Below are positions 1-8,282 of a stretch of 64,000 bases of DNA, piece by piece. How positions within the stretch are numbered: the stretch's first letter is position 1; each line of letters opens with the position of its first letter. Source of the DNA: Halegenticoccus soli (GTDB taxonomy: Archaea; Halobacteriota; Halobacteria; Halobacteriales; Haloferacaceae); contig NZ_PEND01000002.1 in NCBI RefSeq assembly GCF_002844195.1, forward strand, positions 186,001 to 250,000, written 5' to 3'. Position numbers and translations under genes: made by a program. The notes beneath the pieces are model-generated. The model did not search any database and was not told the origin of the DNA. It saw only the letters and a list, made by a program, of their open reading frames with translations.

Positions 1-2
1 CG

Positions 3-287
3 TCGCCGCGGCCGTTCGCGCTGGCCGACGCGGTCCGGACGCGGGCGCTCGCGCGGGAACTCGACGCCGGCCTCGTCGGGGTCGTCCTGAACCGGACCGT
101 CGACGAGCCGCCGGTCGACGCGGTCGAACGGACGCTGGGCGCGCCGGTGACGACCGTCCCCGCCGATCCCCGCGTCGCCGCGTCAGTCGCGGACCGCGCG
201 CCGGTCGTCGTCGCGGCCCCGGAGAGCCGGGCGGCGGCGGGAATCGAGGCGCTCTCGCGGGCCGTTCAGTCTTGCAGGCCGGCGTAA
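3..287 (+). CDS. MinD/ParA-family ATPase, C-terminal fragment
   Basis: The gene enters from the left edge, so only the last 94 residues and the stop codon are seen. The frame reads through ALADAVRTRALARELDAG and LVGVVLNRTVDEPP, then a TTVPADPRVAASV segment and VVVAAPESRAA. This matches the C-terminal half of archaeal MinD-like ATPases, in which a GVVLNR strand is followed by a short helix and a conserved P-D/E-D segment. The Walker motifs would lie outside the window. The stop codon overlaps the 3' end of the opposite-strand tfb gene by about 20 bp. A second MinD-like gene lies close by at 1982-2737. The family is clear; whether it acts in cell division, chemotaxis-pole placement or another process cannot be told. 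Confidence 0.75.
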   Translation, partial: SPRPFALADAVRTRALARELDAGLVGVVLNRTVDEPPVDAVERTLGAPVTTVPADPRVAASVADRAPVVVAAPESRAAAGIEALSRAVQSCRPA

Positions 288-1129
288 GTGCTCCGGAGGG
301 TGACCGGCGTGACGCCCGCCACGTCGGCCGCCTCGCGCTGCGTCACCGACCGATCCAGCTCCCGCGCGGCGGCGTACAGGCACGCCGCCGCCACGCCGCT
401 CGGGTTCCGCCCGTTCGCGATGCCCGCCTCGCGCGCCTCGGCGACGAGTTCGCGCGCCCGCCGCTCCGTCGGCGCGTCGAGGCCGAGTTCGCTGGCGAAC
501 CGCGGGACGTGCTCGGCGGGATCGATCGGTCCGGTCGGAAGCCCAAGCTCGCGGTTGAGCGCGCCGTAGGCGGCCCGGTGCTCCGCCTCGGTCGCCCTGG
601 CGGCCTCGACCACCTCGTCGACGGTCCGCGAGACAGAGGCGACCCGGCAGGCCGCGTACACTGACGCGGACGCGAACCCCTCCAGCGACCGCCCGCGGAG
701 CAGGTCCTCCTTCTGCGCCGAGCGGAACAGCGAGCAGGCGTGGTCACGAACCCGCTCGGGGAGCGACAGCGCCCCGGTGAGCCGCCGGATCTCGGTGAAC
801 GCGTACACCTGGTTCCGCTCGCGTTTCGTGGGGATGCGCGCGCGGTTGTGCTGCCGACGCAGCCTGGTCATCCGCCGGCGCTTTCGCCCCTTGATCCGCG
901 TCGATCGGCCGATCTCGGTCGACAACCCCCGGTCGTGACGCGAGCGGGTCAGCGGTGCGCCGGTCCGCTCGCGGTTCCGCTCGTCGTCCGCGAACGATCG
1001 TCACTCCGGGCCGGGATCGATGCGGTTCTCCGCGACGACCAGCCCGCAGTTCGTGCAGACGGTCTCTCCGCCGTCGGCGCTCAGTCGCCCGTCGCACTCC
1101 GGACAGCCGCTCGAACGTGCCTGACTCAT
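266..1129 (-). pseudogene. tfb: Transcription factor B (TFB/TFIIB) interrupted by an in-frame TGA
   Basis: Read as one frame from the ATG at 1129, this is a complete 287-residue archaeal TFB. An N-terminal zinc ribbon (CPEC at about residues 9-12, CTNCGLVVAE at about 25-34) is followed by IDPGPE, a stop codon TGA at 1003-1001 (codon 43), then RSFADDERNRERTGAP, the B-reader GLSTEIG and two cyclin-like repeats (ERNQVYAFTEIRRL and PRFASELGL onward). Family members have a conserved Trp directly after GPE, so TGA most likely replaced TGG by one base change. The 245 codons after it are fully open. Either the gene is dead, or a 219-residue protein without ribbon starts at the TTG at 925, or the base is a sequencing error. 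A good TATA box at 1157-1164 would give a leaderless transcript. Confidence 0.8.
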
Positions 1130-1156
1130 CACACTTCGAGCTTCGGCCCGATCGGG

Positions 1157-1164
1157 TATTTAAA
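1157..1164 (-). promoter_or_regulatory. TATA box of tfb
   Basis: On the minus strand the sequence reads TTTAAATA, centred about 31 bp upstream of the tfb ATG at 1129. That spacing is what a leaderless or near-leaderless archaeal transcript needs. Its survival suggests that the gene was lost only recently, or is still transcribed. Confidence 0.6.
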
Positions 1165-1205
1165 GACAGGACGAATCGCCGGAACGACCCCGCCCTTTCG
1201 TCGCT

Positions 1206-1230
1206 GAAGGTACCGGTCACCGGTACCTTC
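1206..1230. repeat. Perfect 12-bp palindrome with 1-bp centre
   Basis: The arm gaaggtaccggt at 1206-1217 is followed by one C and by its exact reverse complement at 1219-1230. It lies in the intergenic region between the divergent tfb and the conserved gene at 1303. It could be the operator of a dimeric regulator or a recombination-generated palindrome. It is too long to expect by chance at one given spot. Confidence 0.6.
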
Positions 1231-1302
1231 TTTTCGCGCGCCCGCCCCGGATCGCTCTCCGAAAGAGTAATGGTAAGGATGTTGAGGTGTCAACTCACGT
1301 CT

Positions 1303-1818
1303 ATGGGGCTGTCGGACATCGCCGCGGGGATCGAGGTCACGATGGAGCAGCGCGACCGCGGCGTCCCCACCGTCGACGGCACCGGCTCCGACCTCGGAGA
1401 GCGGCTCGCGTCCAGCGCCGAGTCGCTGCCGTGCGATCCCGGGGCGGCGGCGACGGTGCTCGAAACCCACGCGGCCGGGACGAGCGTCGGCGACAGCGCC
1501 CGGGAGGCGAACGTCGCGCCGGTGACGGCGGCGAAGGTCCTCCACCGGTGCGGCGTCGCGGGCGTCTCGCCGCTCTCCCCGGACGCGCGGCGGATCCTGC
1601 GCGACTGGCTGTCGGGGGACCTCTCCCGGACGGACGCGCTCGCGCTCACGGGCGCGAGCGACGCGGAGTTCGCGCTCGCGGCGTACATCGAGACGCACGA
1701 CCAGGTCCCGGCGCTCGTCGAGGCGGTCGAGTCCGGGCGCGTTCCGGCGGCGAGCGCGACCGTCGAAAAGCGGGACGCGCTCCGCGAAACCATGAGCGAC
1801 GCGACCGACCTCCGCTGA
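1303..1818 (+). CDS. Conserved haloarchaeal protein of unknown function
   Basis: The 171-residue protein begins MGLSDIAAGIEVTMEQRDRG. It has a central segment (REANVAPVTAAKVLHRCGV, about residues 66-84) that looks like a helix-turn-helix. A second short helical part follows (RDWLSGDLSRTDALALTGAS) that reads like a recognition or adaptor region of small DNA-binding proteins. I recognise it as a haloarchaea-specific conserved hypothetical, without experimental function. An upstream in-frame ATG at 1270 exists, but the family start matches the ATG at 1303, which has a gaggtg Shine-Dalgarno-like sequence about 15 bp before it. A role in transcription is only a guess from the HTH-like pattern. Confidence 0.7.
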   Translation: MGLSDIAAGIEVTMEQRDRGVPTVDGTGSDLGERLASSAESLPCDPGAAATVLETHAAGTSVGDSAREANVAPVTAAKVLHRCGVAGVSPLSPDARRILRDWLSGDLSRTDALALTGASDAEFALAAYIETHDQVPALVEAVESGRVPAASATVEKRDALRETMSDATDLR

Positions 1819-1981
1819 GGGCGACGGAGACCCACGGGCGCTACCGCCGGCCCGATAGGCAGCGTTGAGAGACGCGATTGCAGGCCGGATACCCGGCGCG
1901 GGGGCGTTCGAGGCGGTCTCCGTCTCGCTGTCGACTCCAACCCTCTGAGCTGAACAGTACCGGCCCGATACCGGCGAACCG

Positions 1982-2737
1982 CTATCGCCGATTCGAGACG
2001 TACGCCTCCGCGCGCTCCAGCAGTCCCGGCTCCTCGAACTCCAGATCCAGTTCCACGTCGAACAGCTCCGTCGCCGCCGCGGCGACCGCCGGCGAGAGCG
2101 GCGCCTCCGGATCGACGCAGACCGGCGCGTCGGCGACGGCGCTCGCCTCGCTCGCCGGCAGGTGCGCGTCGGCGGCGTCCAACTCGCCCCACGTCGAGAG
2201 CACGGCGTCCGCGGGCGCGCCCACGTCGCGGAGGCGAGCCCGCGTCCGCTGGAGGGCGTCCGTGCCGCGCGCGGTTGCCGGCGCGACAGCCACGACGCGG
2301 TCCGCCGCGTCGACCGCGGCGATCGACTGGTTGGCGGCGACGGGCGGCACGTCGACGAGCACGTGCTCGAACGCCGCGGCGGCCTCGGTGACGCGCTCTT
2401 CGAACCGCCGGGCGGCGTCGACCGCCTTCGCGCGGGCCAGCCGCTCGAACGGCGCGTGCGCCGGACAGCAGGCGACTCGACCCGGGATCGATTCGGGAAG
2501 CGCGAGCGGGTACAGTCCCGAAGCGAGCGGTTCGTCGGGGAGGTCCGCGAGCAGCGCGGTCGCGTCCGGATCGATCCGCCCCCCGACGTAGTGGGCGAGC
2601 CCCTGCGTCGCGAACGCCGCGTCCAGCACCGCCACGTCGCGCCCGTCGCGGGCGAGCGTCGCCGCCAGTTCGACCGCCGATCGCGTCGTCCCCGCGCCGC
2701 CGGTCGCGCCGACCAGCGCTGTCGTCGTTCCAGCCAT
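1982..2737 (-). CDS. MinD/ParA-like P-loop protein with altered Walker A
   Basis: The 251-residue protein starts MAGTTTALVGATGGAGTTRS, the position of the deviant Walker A of MinD/ParA ATPases (KGGxGKT). Here both lysines are missing and the loop reads TGGAGTTR. The Walker B-like strand (VAVLDAAFATQGLAHYV) and the second switch strand (HVLVDVPPVAANQ) are kept, as is the D-x-V-V-A-V-A-P strand typical of the family. The fold is therefore clearly SIMIBI-class, but ATP hydrolysis is doubtful. Many haloarchaea carry such degenerate paralogues, and no partner is known to me. A TATA box lies about 28 bp before the ATG. Confidence 0.75.
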   Translation of the reverse strand: MAGTTTALVGATGGAGTTRSAVELAATLARDGRDVAVLDAAFATQGLAHYVGGRIDPDATALLADLPDEPLASGLYPLALPESIPGRVACCPAHAPFERLARAKAVDAARRFEERVTEAAAAFEHVLVDVPPVAANQSIAAVDAADRVVAVAPATARGTDALQRTRARLRDVGAPADAVLSTWGELDAADAHLPASEASAVADAPVCVDPEAPLSPAVAAAATELFDVELDLEFEEPGLLERAEAYVSNRR

Positions 2738-2761
2738 GCGTCGGGATTGTGACCTGTCAGG

Positions 2762-2769
2762 ATTAAAAA
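2762..2769 (-). promoter_or_regulatory. TATA box of the MinD-like gene
   Basis: The minus strand reads TTTTTAAT, centred about 28 bp upstream of the ATG at 2737, which fits a leaderless transcript. Confidence 0.5.
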
Positions 2770-2861
2770 CTCCCGGTTCGAACTCGACGCCGCCGTCGGA
2801 CCGATCGGCGGCTCGGCGACGGTCGGCGCGACCGGCGGCGAGGATCGATCCGCGTCGCCGT

Positions 2862-3293
2862 CTACTCGCGGTGCGTCGCGGAGATCTCCGCCGCGAGGTC
2901 GGTGAGGTCGTCGTCCGAGAGGTCCGGCCGCTCGCCCGCGACGGCGTGGATGGGACCGCCGCCGTCACCCTCGAACCGGGGGACGATGTGGGCGTGCACG
3001 TGCGGCACCTCCTGGCCCGCCGCCTCGCCGTCGTTTATTCCGACGGTCGTCGCGTCGGCGTCGACGACGCTCTCGACGCGGGGGACGAGTTCGTACACCT
3101 CGTGGAACACCTCCGTCGCCACGTCGCTCGGCATGTCGCCCAGGCGCTCGTAGTGATCCTTCGGTACGACGAGGGTGTGCCCCGGCGCGAGGGGGTTCAC
3201 GTCGAGGAACGCGAGCGTCGCGTCGGTCTCCCGGACGACGTTCGCGGGGATGTCGCCCGCCACGATCTTACAGAAGATGCAGTCGTCGGACAT
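2862..3293 (-). CDS. HIT family nucleotide-binding protein
   Basis: The 143-residue protein has the HIT-family layout. An N-terminal zinc-like CIFCKIVAGDIPA segment is followed by FLDVNPLAPGHTLVVPK and the histidine triad HVHAHIVPR (about residues 98-106). Members hydrolyse or transfer nucleoside monophosphates from substrates such as adenosine 5'-phosphoramidate. The size is normal for a single-domain Hint/HIT protein. The start is set by the conserved MSDDCIFC. It is transcribed in the same direction as, but separately from, its neighbours. The exact substrate is unknown. Confidence 0.9.
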   Translation of the reverse strand: MSDDCIFCKIVAGDIPANVVRETDATLAFLDVNPLAPGHTLVVPKDHYERLGDMPSDVATEVFHEVYELVPRVESVVDADATTVGINDGEAAGQEVPHVHAHIVPRFEGDGGGPIHAVAGERPDLSDDDLTDLAAEISATHRE

Positions 3294-3365
3294 GGGCGAA
3301 CCGTCGACCGCGCGGCGTAAGAAGATTTCCCGGACCGACCCTGCGCGGGGCCGCCGCCGACCTGA

Positions 3366-3983
3366 TCAGGGGAGGTGCGACGCGATCGCCTCCCGGTACT
3401 CCTCGGGCGCGTAGCCGAGCCGGGACAGCCACACCTCCTGGTACGAGGGGTGCAGGATCGGGAGGAGGCGCACGCCGAGCGCGGGGCAGTCGACCGGGTC
3501 GAGGACGGCGTCGAGGAAGCCGTCGAGGTCGCGTCCCTCGAAGGCGAGCACCGTCCGCGTCGCGTGCTTGCCGGTGGCGACGACGACGGCCGGGTCGACC
3601 GCTTCGATCTCGGCTTCGAGGTGCGTCCGGCAGTTTTCGAGTTCCGCGCGCGTCGGCTCGCGGTTCGACCCGCCGTCGCCGCGCGGGAAGCACTTCACCG
3701 CGTTCGTGTAGTACGTCCTGTCGCCGTAGTCCAGGTCGTCGAACAGGGCGCGGATCCGCCGCCCGGAGTGGCGCGAGGTGTACGCGAACCCGGTGTGGTT
3801 GCCGCCCTTCCACGTCTCCGCGTCGGGGTCCCCCGCGCCGGGTGCCTCGCCGACGACCATCACGTCCGCGTTCGACGGTCCGTTCCCCCACGAGATGCGG
3901 GTCCGCGAGTCGGCCAGGGCGGGACAGCGGGCGCAGCCGGGTTCGAGGACGTTTCGCTCGTCCGAGCGCGGGTGCGTCGGCAT
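3366..3983 (-). CDS. Uracil-DNA glycosylase, Fe-S type (family 4/5-like)
   Basis: The 205-residue protein carries four cysteines that fit the [4Fe-4S] cluster of thermophile-type uracil-DNA glycosylases (C17, C20, C98, C118). The active-site loop GEAPGAGDPDAE lies at about 45-56, and the C-terminal minor-groove motif HPSYQEV at about 184. It would remove uracil from DNA after cytosine deamination, starting base excision repair. This matters in a GC-rich genome. The ATG lies 4 bp downstream of the stop of the small membrane protein gene at 3988-4218, so the two are probably cotranscribed, without an obvious functional link. Confidence 0.88.
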   Translation of the reverse strand: MPTHPRSDERNVLEPGCARCPALADSRTRISWGNGPSNADVMVVGEAPGAGDPDAETWKGGNHTGFAYTSRHSGRRIRALFDDLDYGDRTYYTNAVKCFPRGDGGSNREPTRAELENCRTHLEAEIEAVDPAVVVATGKHATRTVLAFEGRDLDGFLDAVLDPVDCPALGVRLLPILHPSYQEVWLSRLGYAPEEYREAIASHLP

Positions 3984-3987
3984 CGGC

Positions 3988-4218
3988 TCACTCCGTGAGC
4001 GGAAGCGCGAGGCCGAAGACGAGCGGCGAGAGCAGCCCGATCAGGATGCCGAGCACTTCGAGGTCGAAAAACAGCGTCTCCTCCCAGGCGGGTATCGGCT
4101 GCAACACCGCGTGCCCCACGACCTGTCCGAGCACGCCGACGACGAACAGCGCGACGCCGAGGCCGAAGCCGGTTTTCGTCAGACGGGGGTAGTCGAGATT
4201 CCCGTAGCGACCGGTCAT
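3988..4218 (-). CDS. Small haloarchaeal membrane protein
   Basis: The 76-residue protein starts MTGRYGNLDYPRLTKTG. It has two hydrophobic segments (FGLGVALFVVGVLGQVVGHA at about 17-36 and FDLEVLGILIGLLSPLVFGL at about 51-70) joined by a short loop with an acidic patch. I recognise it as a haloarchaea-only conserved small membrane protein without known role. An upstream ATG at 4245 would add nine unlike residues, and the inner ATG fits the family. It is the first gene of a likely two-gene unit with the uracil-DNA glycosylase. Confidence 0.7.
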   Translation of the reverse strand: MTGRYGNLDYPRLTKTGFGLGVALFVVGVLGQVVGHAVLQPIPAWEETLFFDLEVLGILIGLLSPLVFGLALPLTE

Positions 4219-4304
4219 GCGTGCGTGTCGTCCGCTCCGGGGCAAAACGGTTACGCTCGCGGCCGAGCGAAAAGCTCACAACGCCCCGCGCGTTCCGCTA
4301 CCCC

Positions 4305-4559
4305 ATGCAGGAACTGCTCGCGGAGCTGCTCTCGGAACTCGTCGCCGTCGTCCTTCTGGCCCTCGGAACGGGCACCCTGACGACGGTCGGTCTCTACCTC
4401 GAACGGCTCAGCTTCGAAGCGTTCACCTCCGGAAGAGTCACGTTCGCCCTCTGGGTGGCCGGCATGGGTGCGCTCGCGCTGTACTTCGGCCCGTACCTGA
4501 TGGGGTACACCGAACTCCTCCCGCGAATCCGCGCGCTCGCGGCCGGCGCGGCGGAGTGA
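4305..4559 (+). CDS. Small membrane protein, unknown function
   Basis: The 84-residue protein (MQELLAELLSELVAV...) has two membrane segments, at about residues 9-33 and 45-65, and ends in a short polar tail. The start follows a cctaccccATG context. The frame is open upstream to 4221, but the upstream residues are arginine-rich and unlike a membrane protein. It is a conserved-looking haloarchaeal small protein that I cannot assign. It stands alone between divergent and convergent neighbours. Confidence 0.6.
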   Translation: MQELLAELLSELVAVVLLALGTGTLTTVGLYLERLSFEAFTSGRVTFALWVAGMGALALYFGPYLMGYTELLPRIRALAAGAAE

Positions 4560-4621
4560 CGAAGCGACGGACCGGCCGAAAACTGGCGGGGCGACGGATC
4601 CCGCCGAATCGAAACCGAAAA

Positions 4622-5521
4622 TCAGAGGTGCGCCGCGATCGCGGGCGCGACGCTCACGGCGCTCACGTCGCGTTCGATCGTGTCGGTTCCGTAGAGGGCC
4701 CGTATCCCCGCGCGTTCGAGCTTCGTCCGGGCGTTGCTCGCGAGCAGCGGATGGACGCAGGTGACGTACACGTTCGCCGCGCCGCGGTCGCGGAGCACGC
4801 CGATGGACTCGCTCATCGTCGACCCCGTGGCGATGATGTCGTCGACGAGGACCACGTCCCGTCCCTCGACGGGCGCGCCGCTCGGGCTGATCTCGATCTC
4901 CCCGGTGTCGTAGTCCCGCGCCTTCTCGAAGTAGTCGGTGTCGCCGTCGCCGTAGGCGTCGCGGACGGTCTCGGCGATCGAGATCGCCCCCGCGTCCGGC
5001 GACAGGAACAGCGGCTCGTCAAGGTCGTCCGGCAGCGGCTCGGCCAGCCGCGACGCGGCGTCGACGGCCTCGCACGGCACGTCGAAGAAGTCGGCGACGG
5101 ACGGCTCGTGGGGGTTCACGAGCACGACCCGGTCGGCCTCGGCGCTGATCGCGCGGGCGACGGCGCGGGCCGAGGCGGGCTGGCCGGGCCTGAACGCCTT
5201 GTCCTGTCTCGCGTAGCCCATGTAGGGGACGACGGTCACCACCTCGTCCGCGCCCGCCTCGCGCGCGGCGTCCTGCAGCTGGAGCAGCTCGACGTGCGCG
5301 TCGCTCGTGACCGTCGAGGCGACGACGACCGCGCGGCCGCCGTCGATGTCGACCGGTCGGACGTCCGCTTCCCGCCCCTCCCCTTCGCCGGCGAGCGCGG
5401 GCGCGGAGACGAGCAGTTCGCCGTCCGGAAACCGCCGGTACTCCGCGACCGCGAGCGGTTCGTCGCACTCGGTCGCGAGCGTCGCAGCCAGGGCTTGAGA
5501 AGAGGACCCGGGGAGTATCAT
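4622..5521 (-). CDS. prs: Ribose-phosphate pyrophosphokinase (PRPP synthetase)
   Basis: The enzyme makes PRPP from ribose 5-phosphate and ATP for nucleotide, histidine and tryptophan synthesis. The 299-residue protein shows the flexible catalytic loop YMGYARQDKAFRPGQ (about residues 98-112), VLVNPHEPSVADFF and the PRPP-binding signature VVLVDDIIATGSTMSE in the C-terminal domain. The length is typical of the archaeal class. The ATG at 5521 begins MILPGSSSQALA, as in the family, although the frame stays open to 5710. A TATA box lies about 26 bp upstream of the ATG. Confidence 0.93.
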   Translation of the reverse strand: MILPGSSSQALAATLATECDEPLAVAEYRRFPDGELLVSAPALAGEGEGREADVRPVDIDGGRAVVVASTVTSDAHVELLQLQDAAREAGADEVVTVVPYMGYARQDKAFRPGQPASARAVARAISAEADRVVLVNPHEPSVADFFDVPCEAVDAASRLAEPLPDDLDEPLFLSPDAGAISIAETVRDAYGDGDTDYFEKARDYDTGEIEISPSGAPVEGRDVVLVDDIIATGSTMSESIGVLRDRGAANVYVTCVHPLLASNARTKLERAGIRALYGTDTIERDVSAVSVAPAIAAHL

Positions 5522-5543
5522 GTGTGAGGGCACTATGTCCGGC

Positions 5544-5551
5544 GTTAAACC
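5544..5551 (-). promoter_or_regulatory. TATA box of prs
   Basis: The minus strand carries GGGTTTAAC, centred about 26 bp before the prs ATG, which fits a leaderless transcript. Confidence 0.5.
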
Positions 5552-5651
5552 CGTTTTCGTTGGCGCTCGGCTCGCTCCCCGATCGACTTTGACCGTTCGA
5601 CTGGCGGGCGGTGCCGGTGCCAGCCGTCGCCCGCCGCCCGCGGCCGTCCCG

Positions 5652-6458
5652 TCACCGGACGGCCAGTCCGCCGACGCCGTCCAGCCCGAGCGCCTGCGAG
5701 CGCCAACCATCGCCCGCGTCGAGCAGGAACGTCCCGGCGTCCGTCACCGCGACGGTGGCGTCGGGGGAGTAGTCGACGTCGACGATCGGTTCGTCGACGG
5801 GCGGCTCGATCTCCGACCACTCGCCGTCCGTCCGGGCGTAGACGCCGCTCGCGGAGACGGCGTGGGCCCGGTCGCCGCCGTCTGAGCTCACCGCGCGGAA
5901 GTCCCCGCGGAGCGCGTCCATCCAGCCGTTGCCGAGCGCGTACAGCGCCTCGCCGGTCGCCGCGAGCGGGACGCCCCGGCCGGCCACGTCGCGCACGTCG
6001 TCCAGCCCCGCGTGCCGGAGCTCCCCGCCGGCGACGCGGTGGACGCCGTCCGCGGCGGCGACGACCCCCCCGTCGATGGCCCGGACGCTCCCAGCGGTTC
6101 CCAGGTCCGTCCACTCGCCGTCGGACCCGTCGCCGGCGGCCGCTTCGTATCGCGCGACTCGACCGTCCTCGCCGGCCGCCAGCACCCCGCCGTCGCCGTG
6201 TCCCACGGCGACCGCCGGGCCGAATCCCGTCCCCTCGAAGCCGTCCCCCGCCGAGACGAGCACGTCCTCGTCGGTCGCGACGACGACCTCGCCGCCCGCG
6301 GCCGCCACGTCGCGGGCGGCGCAGCGGCGCTCGACGCCGAATCCGCCGATCAGGTCGTCGGACACCTCCACGACGATGACGCCGATGGCGGCCGCGACGA
6401 ACGCCTCGGTCTTGCCGCCCTTGTCGCTGTAAACCCGCTTTTCGTCGATCGTGCTCAT
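5652..6458 (-). CDS. HVO_0234-type predicted beta-propeller protein
   Basis: The 268-residue protein starts MSTIDEKRVYSDKGGKTEAF, a start conserved in a haloarchaeal family predicted to form a beta-propeller. The body is made of short repeated strands of the kind GGxVVVATDEDVLVSAGDGF, GGVLAAGEDGRVARYE and ATVAVTDAGTFLLDAGDGW, about six or seven blades. There is no signal peptide, so it should be cytoplasmic, probably a binding scaffold. Nothing catalytic is visible. The frame is open upstream to 6563, but the family start is at 6458. Confidence 0.75.
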   Translation of the reverse strand: MSTIDEKRVYSDKGGKTEAFVAAAIGVIVVEVSDDLIGGFGVERRCAARDVAAAGGEVVVATDEDVLVSAGDGFEGTGFGPAVAVGHGDGGVLAAGEDGRVARYEAAAGDGSDGEWTDLGTAGSVRAIDGGVVAAADGVHRVAGGELRHAGLDDVRDVAGRGVPLAATGEALYALGNGWMDALRGDFRAVSSDGGDRAHAVSASGVYARTDGEWSEIEPPVDEPIVDVDYSPDATVAVTDAGTFLLDAGDGWRSQALGLDGVGGLAVR

Positions 6459-6620
6459 CGGTCGTCGGGACACGCGCCGACGGCGAAAGCTTTCCGCTCG
6501 ATCCCTCTCCCCCTCGCGGCGCGCCGACCGCTCGTCGGTAGTTCCCGCCGAGCGAGGTGGCACGGACCGCTCGCGCGTCCGAGTCGGTCGGAGAACGGAA
6601 TCACTTCGCGCCGGAGTCGC

Positions 6621-6995
6621 TCACAGGAACTCGCGCACGTCCGAGTACCACATGTCGTGGTGATCGACCTCGCCGACCCGCTCCGCGATGGCGACCGCGA
6701 GGACGTGCCAGCACGCCTGCTCCGGATCGGTCGGATCGAGGTTGTACTCGCTGTCCTTGCACGTGCAGCCGCCGCCCTCGACGACGTACTCGTCGTCGTA
6801 GCCGACGACGACGGTGAAATCGCGGTACCGCTTCACCCGCCTCTCGGAGACGGCCTCGATGGCGCGGACGCCGCGGGACCCGTGGATGGAGACGATGGCG
6901 TCCGCTACCGGGGCGGTCAGCTCCCCGGCGTCTGCGAGCGTCGCGCGCCAGTCGGCCACCTCGCTCACGTCGGGTCGACCTAGCGTCGTCAGCAC
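6621..6995 (-). CDS. SWIM zinc finger protein
   Basis: The 124-residue protein (GTG start, [16 protein letters not shown]) contains a SWIM zinc-finger, [10 protein letters not shown] followed by [14 protein letters not shown] (pattern CxC...CxH, about residues 79-106). SWIM fingers bind nucleic acid or protein partners, and in archaea such small proteins accompany recombination mediators. Longer upstream starts add low-complexity residues that overlap the divergent trm1 region, so the GTG at 6995 is preferred. The C-terminus [14 protein letters not shown] is conserved in haloarchaeal homologues. The biological role is unknown. Confidence 0.8.
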   Translation of the reverse strand: MLTTLGRPDVSEVADWRATLADAGELTAPVADAIVSIHGSRGVRAIEAVSERRVKRYRDFTVVVGYDDEYVVEGGGCTCKDSEYNLDPTDPEQACWHVLAVAIAERVGEVDHHDMWYSDVREFL

Positions 6996-7068
6996 CAAAA
7001 CACGTTCGATCGGCGAGCGAGCGGGTCGTATCGGGCGACTTTTCGCCGTCCCGTTCCCACCAGCACGC

Positions 7069-8181
7069 ATGATCATCCGCGAAGGGGGCGTCGAGATCGA
7101 CGTGCCGTCGGCCCGCGACGGCGCGAGCGAGGGCGCCGGCGACGGGGTGTTCTTCAACCCAACGCAGGAGCTGAACCGCGACGTGACGGTCGCGGCGCTG
7201 CGGGCCTACCGCGAGCGCGAGCCGCGCGCCGAGACCTACCTCGACGCGACGGCCGCGAGCGGGATCCGCGGGGTCCGCGCCGCGGCTGAGGGGTTCGACG
7301 TGACCTGCGCCGACGTCGACTCCGAGGCGGTCGAACTGGCCGAGGAGAACCTCGCGCGCAACGGCCTCGACGGGCGGACGCTCCGCCGCGACGCGAACGT
7401 CCTCATGCACCAGGAGGCGTTCGACGTGGTCGACGTGGACCCCTTCGGCACGCCGATGCCCTTCGCCGACGCGGCGTTCGCCCGGACCCGCAACCTCGTC
7501 TGCGTCACCGCGACCGACACCGCCCCGCTCTGCGGCGCGCACCTCAAAAGCGGCGTCCGCAAGTACAGCGCCGTCCCCAGGAACACGGACTACCACGCCG
7601 AGATGGGGCTCCGGATCCTGCTCTCCGCGCTCGTCCGGACCGCCGCCCGCCGCGACGTCGCCGCCGTCCCCGCGCTCTCGCATGTCTCCCGCCACTACGC
7701 CCGGACGTACCTCGAACTCGACCACCGCGCGACCGCGGCCGACGCCGCGATCGACGAACTGGGGCACCTCTACCACTGCGAGGACTGCCTCGCCCGCCGT
7801 CACGAGTACGGGCTCATCGCTCACCCGCCGGAGGAGTGCCCCGAGTGCGGCGGCGGTCGGGTGCTGACCGCCGGCCCCGTGTGGCTCGGGCCGACCGCCG
7901 ACCGCGCGTTCGCCGATGCGGTCCGCGAGCGCGTCACGGACGACATGGGCGAGGCCAAGCGCGCGCGGAAACTGCTCGCCGCGATCGCCGCCGAGTTCGA
8001 CGCGCCCACCCACTACGACCAGCACCGGCTCTGCAAGGAGTGGGGGCGGTCGGCGTCGGCGATGGACGAGTTCCTCGGGAAGCTCCGCGAGGCGGGCTAC
8101 GAGGCGACTCGCGCCCACTACCACGGCACCGCGTTCAAGACGGACGCGACGGTCGAGGAGATCAGGGAGGCGACGCGGTGA
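7069..8181 (+). CDS. trm1: tRNA (guanine(26)-N2)-dimethyltransferase
   Basis: Trm1 methylates G26 of tRNAs with S-adenosylmethionine. The 370-residue protein has the N-terminal [13 protein letters not shown] start and the substrate-binding [12 protein letters not shown]. The SAM motif is [12 protein letters not shown] (about 67-78), the catalytic motif is [10 protein letters not shown] (about 122-131), and a C-terminal zinc site (CEDC...CPEC) lies in the tRNA-binding domain. Length and order match archaeal Trm1. It is divergent from the SWIM gene, separated by about 70 bp. Confidence 0.95.
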   Translation: MIIREGGVEIDVPSARDGASEGAGDGVFFNPTQELNRDVTVAALRAYREREPRAETYLDATAASGIRGVRAAAEGFDVTCADVDSEAVELAEENLARNGLDGRTLRRDANVLMHQEAFDVVDVDPFGTPMPFADAAFARTRNLVCVTATDTAPLCGAHLKSGVRKYSAVPRNTDYHAEMGLRILLSALVRTAARRDVAAVPALSHVSRHYARTYLELDHRATAADAAIDELGHLYHCEDCLARRHEYGLIAHPPEECPECGGGRVLTAGPVWLGPTADRAFADAVRERVTDDMGEAKRARKLLAAIAAEFDAPTHYDQHRLCKEWGRSASAMDEFLGKLREAGYEATRAHYHGTAFKTDATVEEIREATR

Positions 8182-8282
8182 GCGTCGTGAGCTCTCTCAC
8201 GCGCTGAAACCGCCACCCCCCGCGAAACACGAGAGTTCAGCCCGCCAACGGTTACTTGTAGCTGTTCGCCGAACACAGTGGC

